NCBI GenBank assembly: GCA_964409355.1
Contig: CAYPDC010000152.1
Coordinates: forward strand, 1-9,329
DNA from: PCC-10605 sp964409355
GTDB taxonomy: Bacteria; Cyanobacteriota; Cyanobacteriia; Cyanobacteriales; Cyanobacteriaceae
Direction of reading: 5' to 3'
DNA length: 9,329 nucleotides
Positions 1 through 5,753 of the stretch are shown here, one piece after another. Numbering within the stretch: the stretch's first letter is position 1; the number at the start of each line of letters is the position of its first letter. The position numbers were made by a program, and so were the translations under genes. The notes beneath the pieces are model-generated. The model saw only the letters and a list, made by a program, of their open reading frames with translations, was not told the DNA's origin and ran no database searches.

Positions 1-1
1 T

Positions 2-148
2 GGCATAACTGATAATACGGATAAAGCCAATAAAGATATACCTAGTCAATACATTTTAATTGATCATTTAGACGTAGTAAAAGTAATGCGTTTTTGGGAA
101 ATTTGCCACTTAGGAAAAGGTGATTATTCTCAGCTTAAAAACCAATAA
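2..148 (+). CDS. C-terminal end of an unknown protein, cut by the window edge
   Basis: An open frame runs from the left edge to a TAA at 146-148, giving 48 residues with no start codon in view. The tail is moderately hydrophilic, with a short aromatic stretch (RFWEICHLGKGDYSQ) near its end. I do not recognise the family. The next start codon (161) follows 12 bases after the stop, on the same strand, so the two frames could once have been co-transcribed. The frame is plausible as coding, but it is short and could also be a relic like its neighbours. Confidence 0.4.
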   Translation, partial: GITDNTDKANKDIPSQYILIDHLDVVKVMRFWEICHLGKGDYSQLKNQ

Positions 149-160
149 ACTATTGAGATT

Positions 161-334
161 ATGACTAACATCACCTTAGAAAAACTTGAACCCCAACTAA
201 AACAACGTTTGCAACAACGAGCCACTCAAAATGGACGTACCATTGAAACTGAAATTATCGCTATTTTATCCGCCGCTTTGCTTCCTGAATCCGACACCAA
301 TTCCAGTCAAGACTTAGCCAGCGCGATCGCCTAA
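161..334 (+). pseudogene. FitA/Arc-like ribbon-helix-helix antitoxin, cut short by an in-frame stop
   Basis: The 57-codon frame starts MTNITLEKLEPQLKQRL and continues with NGRTIETEI, the usual ribbon-helix-helix pattern of FitA-like antitoxins, which bind their own promoter and neutralise a VapC-type PIN toxin. The frame stops at TAA 332-334, just after a GCGATCGC site. The same frame then continues with RFAPLG, which in this family normally follows a Gln, so the stop looks like a CAA to TAA change. The homology ends near 352, where the sequence switches to an inverted VapC fragment. The usual downstream toxin and the antitoxin's toxin-binding tail are therefore both missing. The DNA-binding half may still be made. 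The family call is from pattern recognition only. Confidence 0.7.
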
Positions 335-531
335 CGTTTTGCACCTCTTGGAGAGTTATTAGGCACAGACAGCTTACCCAAAGACTTTTTTATCGACATT
401 TCCCACACCGTAGCCGCACTAACAAAAATAGTATTTTTAGGGTTACTAATAACTGTCCTTATTTGAGATGATAATTTTGGTTCATCTCCTAACCACCATA
501 AGAGAATATGAGTATCTAACAAAAACTTCAT
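331..531 (-). pseudogene. VapC-like PIN-domain toxin, 3' half missing
   Basis: The frame starts MKFLLDTHILLWWLGDEPKL and continues to VSAATVWEMSIKKSLGKLSVP, the N-terminal half of a VapC-type PIN ribonuclease (whole proteins are about 125-130 residues). The first catalytic acid, D6 (LLDTH), and a second, E44 (VWEMS), are visible. The C-terminal acids (normally around residues 90-120) are absent. Toxin-like sequence ends near N58 (about 355-360). The last codons (SPRGAKR) are simply the reverse complement of the FitA-like antitoxin. Its ATG overlaps the stop of an upstream antitoxin relic (528-626) by ATGA geometry, showing that this was once a normal antitoxin-toxin pair. It should be catalytically dead. 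Confidence 0.8.
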
Positions 532-626
532 TCATCTTCTCCATAAAACATAGCATTAATTTCCGAAGACTCATCATCAAAATCATCCGCCATCCAAATT
601 TGCCCTTCCCATTTTTTCAAGAACAA
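528..626 (-). pseudogene. C-terminal scrap of the antitoxin paired with the truncated VapC
   Basis: Directly upstream of the VapC start, in the overlapping frame, a 32-residue stretch reads KKWEGQIWMADDFDD and ends FYGEDE before a TGA at 528-530. An acidic tail with a W-x-G-x-I-W segment is typical of the short antitoxins (DUF2281-like) that precede such toxins in cyanobacteria. The frame is closed by TAA at 627-629, and no start or N-terminal half is found upstream. It is therefore a remnant. Assignment to DUF2281 is tentative. Confidence 0.5.
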
Positions 627-716
627 TTAGAAGAATTAACCTCTTTATTTCCTCAGAAGCACTCTTATTATCGTCAAGGTATGAGAGCTATTTCCCTTAT
701 CCAATCTGCGTTATGA
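606..716 (+). pseudogene. Possible C-terminal fragment of an unrecognised gene
   Basis: On the plus strand the stretch ending at TGA 714-716 reads like a genuine protein tail (QLEELTSLFPQKHSYYRQ, then an amphipathic helix ending LIQSAL). The upstream part of the same frame is antisense to the VapC and antitoxin relics and does not look coding. It is probably the end of a foreign gene joined here near position 606. I do not recognise the family. The alternative is a chance open frame. Confidence 0.25.
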
Positions 717-807
717 ATGCTTTGTTCCCCCTCAGTGGTTCTAGTTGAGCTTGATCAAAAACTTTTTCGTATTGATTACCAATTTGAGTCAAAGTATAAG
801 TTTTCAT
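697..807 (-). pseudogene. N-terminal fragment of a Phd/YefM-like antitoxin
   Basis: A 36-codon frame starts MKTYTLTQIGNQYEKVFDQA followed by QLEP, which matches the N-terminal fold of Phd/YefM antitoxins (short DNA-binding strand, helix, then a Pro before the next strand). The rest is missing: after QLEP the frame runs into LRGNKAFITQIG and a stop at 697-699, in a stretch that appears to belong to another gene on the opposite strand. No partner toxin is present. The joint lies near 735. Confidence 0.5.
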
Positions 808-966
808 AGCTTAATTATTGTCATGTTGACTATTTTGTCTATTTTAGCAGAATTAAAGATTATTTTAAGTTCGATCGCACCCCATTACTTTCAACGATCG
901 CACTTTAATTCTCAGTAAATTCCACTATTATTAAATATAGTTTATTCCATCAAGCAAAGGGAAATT

Positions 967-1089
967 ATGACAGCAACAATCCTTCAAAACCCTAGTGAAA
1001 ATTTAACTCCAAAAACCGACCATACTCCTGAAGAATATCTGGCTTTTGAGGAAAATTCTGAATTTAAACATGAATATAGAAGAAGATAA
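967..1089 (+). pseudogene. Uma2-family gene, only the first 40 codons remain
   Basis: The frame begins MTATILQNPSENLTPK and continues TPEEYLAFEENSEFKHEYR, the typical start of Uma2 (DUF820) proteins in which the conserved E-x-x-x-G element would follow. Instead the frame ends RRR and TAA at 1087-1089. The following 60 bases (to about 1147) do not restore it in any plus frame. Full-length relatives are about 190 residues. A purine-rich AAAGGGAAA just before the ATG is an acceptable ribosome binding site, so the original start seems preserved. It represents a different Uma2 subgroup from the other two copies in the window. Confidence 0.65.
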
Positions 1090-1107
1090 AGATTAAATAA
1101 TGGTTCG

Positions 1108-1119
1108 GTGCGATCGCAC
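1108..1119. repeat. Perfect 12-base palindrome around a HIP1 core
   Basis: GTGCGATCGCAC reads the same on both strands and contains the cyanobacterial HIP1-type core CGATCG. It sits in the decayed 3' side of the Uma2 relic. Other CGATCG cores are at about 324, 872, 894, 1782, 1863, 2190, 2353, 4421, 6102, 6504, 6602, 7511, 8840, 8876 and 8920, so the core is strongly over-represented in this AT-rich window. Confidence 0.7.
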
Positions 1120-1173
1120 AACGCCAATCTTAGCGATGGAGTAATTTAAAAAATTAGAAGAATGAGCCAAAAC

Positions 1174-1809
1174 CTAACGTAAACGGCTGGATATTGCCCA
1201 CGCCCTAATTTGTTGACGAATTTTTCTTCTTCCTTGTAAACGATATTGATTAATAATCTCTGGTATTTCTTGCACGGGTAAATCGGGAAAAACTAAACTG
1301 GTTTGTGACTCTTGATAGTTTTCATCCTCTTGTAATAAATAAATTTTTAACTGCCCCTCATCGTAACACCACAATTCAGGAATTCCTAAACGAGCATAAA
1401 TAGGAAAACGATTTAAAGATTTACTGGTAATATCAATTTCTAAGGCAAGATCGGGCGGAGGATCTTGGTTTAAATCATAGTCTAGTTTACCTCTTATTAT
1501 CGGTTCATTTTGAAAATAAAAACAGTTATCTGGTTCAAGTCCAGCCATTTTTGCCTCTTTACGCCAAGTTGTTGAGCCTAAACTTTCATAATCCCTTTCT
1601 AAAACTTCGGCAATGTCTTTGATACAATCCCCAATACTTTCTTTATAATATTCGTGTTCTGGTAAAGGACTCATAATTTCTAAAGTTCCATAATCATAAG
1701 CAATTCTAGCAGAGCGAGTTTGCCCCAAATTCATGAGGATATTTTCAAATTCTTGCCAATCTATATTATAAAGTAAGATTCGATCGCATCTCTTTTCGGT
1801 AAGCATCAT
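1174..1809 (-). CDS. Uma2 family (DUF820) protein, PD-(D/E)XK nuclease fold
   Basis: A 211-residue, apparently complete member of the Uma2 family, which is greatly expanded in cyanobacteria and has a restriction-endonuclease-like fold; the biological role is not established. Visible signatures are YGTLEIMSP (about 40-48), PPPDLALEIDI (117-127, supplying the presumed active-site D120 and E124) and YARLGIPELWCYD (138-150). The C-terminus is a basic tail (GRRKIRQQIRAW). Two ATG codons are adjacent at 1809 and 1806 and neither has a clear Shine-Dalgarno sequence, so the start is uncertain by one codon. The gene is convergent with the decayed Uma2 fragment at 967 and divergent from the flippase gene at 2022. 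It seems intact and monocistronic. Confidence 0.85.
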   Translation of the reverse strand: MMLTEKRCDRILLYNIDWQEFENILMNLGQTRSARIAYDYGTLEIMSPLPEHEYYKESIGDCIKDIAEVLERDYESLGSTTWRKEAKMAGLEPDNCFYFQNEPIIRGKLDYDLNQDPPPDLALEIDITSKSLNRFPIYARLGIPELWCYDEGQLKIYLLQEDENYQESQTSLVFPDLPVQEIPEIINQYRLQGRRKIRQQIRAWAISSRLR

Positions 1810-1849
1810 TGATTCATTGACGGAGTGAAAGATTTATTCTCATGATAAC

Positions 1850-1880
1850 TTGATTTTTGGGTTCGATCGACCTCTATAAT
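1850..1880 (+). promoter_or_regulatory. Candidate promoter for the flippase gene
   Basis: TTGATT at 1850-1855 and a perfect TATAAT at 1875-1880 are separated by 19 bases, slightly long for a housekeeping sigma factor, with a CGATCG core in the spacer. It lies about 140 bases upstream of the flippase ATG, in the gap between the divergent Uma2 and flippase genes, and would leave a long leader. It is a pattern match only. Confidence 0.35.
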
Positions 1881-2021
1881 TGAAGGATTAGAAAATGTGA
1901 TACAAAATGCAACGTTTTTTGGTTTCAAATAAACAAAATAGTTTTATCAAAATTCAGATAGGATTAACAACGTGGACAATACTCCGATGAATTAAAAAGA
2001 TAAAAGTTAATAAAATAATCA

Positions 2022-3323
2022 ATGTATCTTCAAAAAATCCGAAACTTCTTATCCGCACCAAATACTAAATACTGGGCAAAAACCCTGAGTAAATTCTTAT
2101 CTCTTCAGTTGCTTATACAAGGGATAATGGCATTAAGTGGAATCTTAATTATTCGTACCCTTAGTAAACAAGAATATGCTTATTTTACGATCGCCAATTC
2201 TCTCCAAGCAACAATGAATTTACTGTCAAATTCAGGTATTAGTATTGGTTTGTTGGCTATAGGGGGAAGGATATGGCAAGATTCCTATGAAATGGGCAGA
2301 TTAACTAATACAGTGTTGAAATTGCGTTTTATTTTAGCATTACTGATTGTGCCGATCGTCACAGCAATTTTAGTTTGGTTACTGATTAATGCTGGAGCGA
2401 CTATTTCCTATACCATTTTCATTGTTACGGGTATCTTAATCGAATTATTCTTTTATTTTTATCTTGCGGTTTTTCAAGTTCATTTACAATTACATTCATT
2501 ATTTAATAAAATTCAAGGGCAAAATGTGATTGTAGGATTTACTCGTTTCAGTTTAATTTTTGCAGGTTACTTAACAAAACTAAATGCTTCTGTTGCAACA
2601 TGGATTTCTACACTGGCATCAGGATTAAACTTTTGGCTTTTAAAAAAGTCCACCGTCAATTTGTTTCAGCCTCAAGCCCCAGTTAGTCAAGAATATCGTC
2701 AAGAACTATTAAAAATGTTCAAATATCGTGTACCTCAAGATTTTTTTTATATTCTTCAAGGACAAATAATTATTTGGATTATTACAATCTTTGGTAATAC
2801 TAATAATATAGCAGAAATAGGAGCTTTATCACGTTTAGCGGTGATATTTAGTCTCGTCTTTGTTGGATTACGAGATATTGTCGTACCTAATATTGCTAGA
2901 ACAGAATCATTATTTTTACTAAGGAAAAAATATGTTACATTAATTATCTTCTCTCTTTTTCTTGGTCTTTCAATATTATTCCTCGTTTATTTATTCCCTA
3001 ACGTTTTTTTATGGATACTTGGAAATAAATATAGTAACCTTAAACGAGAGGTTTTTATCTTCATGATTAGTATTACTATCGGATTTATAAATAGAATTTT
3101 ATTATCATTTAATATTTCCAAAGGATGGATAAAAGAATCTTGGCTATCTATCCCATGTACAATTATATTGCAAGTATTTTTAATTACATTATTAAATCTA
3201 TCCCAGTTACAAGGAGTAATATTTTTTGGACTATTTTCTCAAATTCCTGAACTGATAGTAAACTTATACATGAACCTAAACGGGTTATTTCCCAAAGACG
3301 CAACACCGATTCCTAGAAATTAA
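2022..3323 (+). CDS. Wzx-like polysaccharide flippase (MOP superfamily)
   Basis: A 433-residue, very hydrophobic inner-membrane protein with about twelve segments long enough to span the membrane, for example near residues 28-47, 101-124, 128-152, 242-258, 304-334, 344-364 and 376-394. The early block IIRTLSKQEYAYFTIANS, followed by LLSNSGISIG, is the N-terminal signature of polysaccharide flippases of the MOP superfamily, which move lipid-linked glycan units across the membrane. Length fits the family. It lies 33 bases upstream of an FkbM methyltransferase on the same strand, so the two probably form a surface-glycan unit. The start lacks a clear Shine-Dalgarno, as is common in cyanobacteria. 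The substrate cannot be inferred. T8 at 2741-2748 and G5 at 2262-2266 are the longest T and G runs in the gene. Confidence 0.85.
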   Translation: MYLQKIRNFLSAPNTKYWAKTLSKFLSLQLLIQGIMALSGILIIRTLSKQEYAYFTIANSLQATMNLLSNSGISIGLLAIGGRIWQDSYEMGRLTNTVLKLRFILALLIVPIVTAILVWLLINAGATISYTIFIVTGILIELFFYFYLAVFQVHLQLHSLFNKIQGQNVIVGFTRFSLIFAGYLTKLNASVATWISTLASGLNFWLLKKSTVNLFQPQAPVSQEYRQELLKMFKYRVPQDFFYILQGQIIIWIITIFGNTNNIAEIGALSRLAVIFSLVFVGLRDIVVPNIARTESLFLLRKKYVTLIIFSLFLGLSILFLVYLFPNVFLWILGNKYSNLKREVFIFMISITIGFINRILLSFNISKGWIKESWLSIPCTIILQVFLITLLNLSQLQGVIFFGLFSQIPELIVNLYMNLNGLFPKDATPIPRN

Positions 3324-3356
3324 AATAAAATATAATAAAAATACTGTATTCTTGTC

Positions 3357-4112
3357 ATGATAAACTACATTTTTAACATTCTCCCTCAACACTTAAAACT
3401 TCCCCTTGAATATCATTATCGTTACTTAACGGGAAATCTTGAACCTGAACTTTATTATTTAAAGAATTTAATTAATAAAAAAAGACGTGCCATTGACATA
3501 GGAGCGAATAAGGGTTTTTACACTTATGCTTTTTCACAAACTTTTGATTATATAGAATCTTTTGAACCACAATTATCATGCTGTCAAATAATTACAGACT
3601 TTTCAAAAAAAACAAATAATAAGAAGATTACAGTTCATGAATGTGCTTTGTCTAATTACGATGGAGAGTTAAAGTTACATATTCCAATTATAAGAGGAAG
3701 AATCAATATTACTTTAGCAACTGGATTAGCTAGTACTACCCCCCCCTTATGTGAGCATACAATACTTAATGTGCCTGTAAAAACTCTTGATGAATATAAT
3801 TTTGAAGATGTTGATTTTATCAAGATTGATGTGGAAGGTTGTGAATCTAAAGTTATTGAAGGTGCAAAAGAAACAATTTTGAAATATAAACCTATGATGT
3901 TGATAGAAATTGAACAAAGACATTTAGAAAATGTTACTATTAAGTCCATTTTTGAAAAGATATTATCTTTAGGGTATGAGGGATATTTTTTGCAAAATAA
4001 TCAGCTTATTCCCATAGATAAATTTAATGTCAATACTTATCAAAACTTATCACAATACAAAAGTTTTTATATCAATAATTTTATTTTTCTGAGTTCCCAA
4101 ACAAACCATTAA
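3357..4112 (+). CDS. FkbM family SAM-dependent methyltransferase with an internal C8 tract
   Basis: A 251-residue protein with the class I methyltransferase plan: SAM-binding loop AIDIGANKG at 45-53, acidic end of strand two ESFEP at 67-71, VKTLDEY at 141-147, and the FkbM hallmark DFIKIDVEGCE at 153-163, followed by PMMLIEIE at 179-186. FkbM enzymes methylate hydroxyl groups, commonly on sugars of glycans or natural products; with a flippase 33 bases upstream, a surface-glycan sugar is the likely target. Codons 128-130 contain eight consecutive C residues (3739-3746). Adding or removing one C gives a stop within about 15 codons and removes the DVEG half. As sequenced the frame is open. The N-terminal 44 residues are variable, and no signal peptide is seen. 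Confidence 0.88.
   Translation: MINYIFNILPQHLKLPLEYHYRYLTGNLEPELYYLKNLINKKRRAIDIGANKGFYTYAFSQTFDYIESFEPQLSCCQIITDFSKKTNNKKITVHECALSNYDGELKLHIPIIRGRINITLATGLASTTPPLCEHTILNVPVKTLDEYNFEDVDFIKIDVEGCESKVIEGAKETILKYKPMMLIEIEQRHLENVTIKSIFEKILSLGYEGYFLQNNQLIPIDKFNVNTYQNLSQYKSFYINNFIFLSSQTNH
3739..3746 (+). repeat. Homopolymer C8 inside the first FkbM gene
   Basis: Eight C in a row encode part of T128 plus P129 and P130. In a window this AT-rich a G or C run of eight is rare. With nine C the frame reads L, M and then TGA; with seven C it ends about a dozen codons later at TAA. It is a candidate slippage site. Confidence 0.9.
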
Positions 4113-4290
4113 GGGATGTTCTGATCCTAGTATTTTTGCTGAATCTTCTTACTAGACTGAATTTTAGACAATTTATGAAATTTCAGCTTTGAGAAATAAG
4201 CGAACGATGAGTTAAAGATAAGCAATCTTTAATTGGTGAACGGTCAGAAGTATTAAAATAAGAGTAAATTCATAATCAGAAGGTGATACC

Positions 4291-4536
4291 ATGACTCAAT
4301 TACGAGAAATAACAATTAAAGTACCTTTAACTATAGCAGAAGCATATAATCAAGCAAATGAACAAAGAAAACAGGAACTTGTCAACAAAATTACTTTCTT
4401 TTTGCAACCTATAATCACCGATCGAAAACCAGCTATTCAACAGTTAAGAAAAACTATGGCGGAAATAGGCAAAGAAGCTCTAGCAAGAGGTTTAACTCCT
4501 GAAATATTGGAGGAGATATTAAACGAAGATGACTAA
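4291..4536 (+). CDS. Antitoxin of a PIN-toxin module (partner truncated)
   Basis: An 81-residue protein: a beta-strand-like start (REITIKVPLTI), a helical middle (AEAYNQANEQRKQELVNKI) and a conserved acidic tail (MAEIGKEALARGLTPEI). The tail matches that of the antitoxin at 4923 almost residue for residue, so the two are paralogues. Such proteins bind operator DNA through the N-terminus and block a PIN ribonuclease with the C-terminus. AGAAGG lies nine bases before the ATG and supports the start. The stop overlaps the start of the downstream toxin by eight bases, exactly as in the second module. Since that toxin is only a 28-codon stub, this antitoxin is now orphaned. The family name is not certain. 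Confidence 0.75.
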   Translation: MTQLREITIKVPLTIAEAYNQANEQRKQELVNKITFFLQPIITDRKPAIQQLRKTMAEIGKEALARGLTPEILEEILNEDD

Positions 4537-4615
4537 TCTGAGAATAGTTGTTGATGTTAATATTCTTATCAGTGCTTTACTTTTTCCTAATCAACAAATC
4601 AAAAAAATATCGTAA
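4529..4615 (+). pseudogene. PIN toxin stub, only the first 28 codons
   Basis: The frame begins MTNLRIVVDVNILISALLF, closely similar to the start of the intact PIN toxin at 5140 (IVIDTNIFVSALLF). It then ends NQQIKKIS and TAA at 4613-4615. The catalytic D9 is kept but the usual T of D-T-N is V, and everything else, including the other acidic residues, is gone. The break is within a few bases of where an inverted nucleotidyltransferase fragment begins. No 3' remainder of this toxin is found elsewhere in the window. It cannot be an active nuclease. Confidence 0.8.
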
Positions 4616-4621
4616 ATACAC

Positions 4622-4873
4622 TTAACAAGTCGATTCTTGTAATGCCAATTCTAATTCTGTTGATAATTGTAATTTCTCCGCCCATGCTTGAAGGTAAGTA
4701 AAATTAAGTTCTGATTGCTGAAGTTTTAATATCCCTAAAATGTCTCGCCATTGTTGAGTTGATTGTTGTTGAGTTTGACGATACCGAATAAGTTTTTGTA
4801 AAATAGTATCTTCCGCACTAGAAAAGTTAAGAGTTTCTCCCATTTCATTCACAGAAATTTCTTTTTTTCTTTG
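4622..4873 (-). pseudogene. 3' fragment of a nucleotidyltransferase gene (partial duplicate of 5754-6587)
   Basis: This stretch repeats the last 80 or so codons of the full gene at 5754-6587, with no insertions or deletions. It includes the SAEDTILQKLI and QQWRDILGILKL segments but none of the nucleotidyltransferase catalytic part. Upstream of codon F (about 4875) the frame is closed by TAA. An internal ATG would allow a 76-residue product ending ALQESTC, but there is no reason to think it is made. Against the full copy, six of ten base differences are synonymous, which hints that the copies diverged while still functional. It lies between the PIN stub and the second antitoxin. Confidence 0.8.
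4632..4872. repeat. Direct repeat copy A (241 bp), partner 5764-6004
   Basis: By my alignment the two copies differ at ten positions (about 96% identical) and are collinear at a fixed offset of 1132 bases. Both lie in the same orientation, so they form a direct repeat around the antitoxin-PIN module at 4923-5553. The left end falls just before the stop codon of the nucleotidyltransferase. The right end falls where copy A changes to the sequence upstream of the antitoxin. Confidence 0.9.
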
Positions 4874-4882
4874 AAATTATGA
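4871..4882 (+). repeat. 12-base repeat at the breakpoint, second copy 4915-4926
   Basis: TTGAAATTATGA occurs exactly twice, 44 bases apart. The first copy sits precisely where similarity to the full nucleotidyltransferase gene ends, and the second spans the start codon of the antitoxin at 4923. The full gene has TTCAAATCTTGA at the matching place. This looks like a small duplication or microhomology joint left by the rearrangement. Confidence 0.75.
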
Positions 4883-4922
4883 TAAAATATTTAGTTAATA
4901 TCTCTTGTTTTAACTTGAAATT

Positions 4923-5147
4923 ATGACGACAATTACTATTTCTGTGGCACAAGAAGTTAAAACGGCTTTTGAGTCGGCTAAACCTGAAACTCAGCAACAA
5001 TTAACTTCTCTGATTAGCTTATTTTTTCAATACAATTTAGCAGATAAAAGTCTAACTGATGTTATGGCAGAAATTGCTAAAAATGCTCAAGCTAGAGGCT
5101 TAACTCCTGAAATTTTAGCGGAGATTTTGGCGGAAGATAATGATTAG
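4923..5147 (+). CDS. Antitoxin of the intact PIN-toxin module
   Basis: A 74-residue protein with a strand-like N-terminus (MTTITISVAQEV), a helix (QQQLTSLISLFF) and the acidic tail MAEIAKNAQARGLTPEI that it shares with the antitoxin at 4291. It is expected to repress its own operon and to shield the PIN ribonuclease encoded next. The stop TAG (5145-5147) overlaps the toxin ATG (5140) by eight bases, so the two are translationally coupled. A possible -10 (TAAAAT, 4883-4888) lies about 35 bases before the ATG, within sequence created at the rearrangement joint. No clear Shine-Dalgarno is present. Confidence 0.8.
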   Translation: MTTITISVAQEVKTAFESAKPETQQQLTSLISLFFQYNLADKSLTDVMAEIAKNAQARGLTPEILAEILAEDND

Positions 5148-5553
5148 AATTGTTATCGATACTAATATCTTTGTTAGTGCTTTATTGTTTGAAAATTCGT
5201 TACCTTTTCAAGTGGTAAGGTTAACAGAAAGTAAGGGAGTTGTCTTATTTTCTGAGGCTACTTTAGGGGAGTTAAAACAAGTTTTAAGTCGCAAAAAGTT
5301 TGACAAATATATCACGATGGAGGAAAGGGAGACGTTTTTCTTAAAGTTAATGATGACAGGTGAAAATGTGATTATTCATCGTCAAATAAAGGCTTGTCGT
5401 GATGAAAAGGATAATAAGTTTTTAGAGTTAGCTATTAATGGAAAGGCTGATTTTATTATTACTGGAGATAATGATTTATTGGCTTTAAATCCTTTTGAAA
5501 ATATCCCCATTATTTCTCCTAATTTTTTTCTAAATAACCGTAATAGTTTATAA
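5140..5553 (+). CDS. PIN-domain toxin (ribonuclease) of the intact module
   Basis: A 137-residue PIN-family toxin, which is full length. The four-acid active site is visible: D7 (IDTN), E44 (LGELK), D91 (EKDNKF) and D110/D112 (ITGDND), with the typical closing segment FENIPIISP at about 118-126. PIN toxins are Mg-dependent endoribonucleases that are silent while bound by the antitoxin, here the product of the overlapping upstream gene. The protein is not of the MKxLLDTH VapC subgroup seen at 331-531 but of the separate cyanobacterial group annotated as putative toxin component, PIN family. The whole module is bracketed by 241-bp direct repeats. The RNA target is unknown. Confidence 0.88.
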   Translation: MIRIVIDTNIFVSALLFENSLPFQVVRLTESKGVVLFSEATLGELKQVLSRKKFDKYITMEERETFFLKLMMTGENVIIHRQIKACRDEKDNKFLELAINGKADFIITGDNDLLALNPFENIPIISPNFFLNNRNSL

Positions 5554-5753
5554 TTATTAAACAGTGCCAATCATTGATAACAAAATATCAAAATGATTAA
5601 CTTTACTCATTTTATTAACCTCTATATAATCATTTTCTCCTCGTATATTAATTTTATTGTTCAAACCAATTATCAATTTCTAAACCTTTAAAAACTACTA
5701 TATAATTTTTAAAAACTACCCTATAATAACCATAACTTCAAACTCTCAAAATA
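5554..5753. other. AT-rich gap with no convincing gene
   Basis: About 200 bases lie between the PIN toxin and the end of the convergent nucleotidyltransferase gene. A 12-base unit TTTAAAAACTAC occurs at 5687-5698 and again at 5708-5719, each followed by a TATAA-like stretch. A short minus-strand open frame of roughly 30 codons ends near 5557 and could be a protein scrap, but I cannot recognise it. No terminator hairpin with a good stem is seen. Confidence 0.4.

Noticed and set aside
468..716. An 82-codon plus-strand frame taken as one gene
   Set aside because: Its first half is antisense to the VapC and antitoxin relics, whose motifs are clear. Only the tail from about 606 looks coding and is listed as a possible fragment.
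1907..1990. A 27-codon plus-strand frame (MQRFLVSNKQNS...) upstream of the flippase
   Set aside because: It has no ribosome binding site, no recognised similarity and lies in a leader region. It is too weak to call.
2741..2748. T8 run in the flippase gene as another phase-variation tract
   Set aside because: A and T runs of seven or eight are frequent in DNA this AT-rich (for example A8 at 3605-3612), so this one is not informative alone.
3656..3949. Minus-strand frame inside the first FkbM gene
   Set aside because: It is antisense to the conserved methyltransferase motifs and has no recognisable features of its own.
5382..5570. Minus-strand frame over the end of the PIN toxin
   Set aside because: It is antisense to the catalytic ITGDND region of an intact toxin, with no supporting start signal.
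5687..5719. CRISPR-like or iteron-like array from the TTTAAAAACTAC copies
   Set aside because: There are only two copies, 21 bases apart, in low-complexity AT-rich sequence, with no spacer structure.
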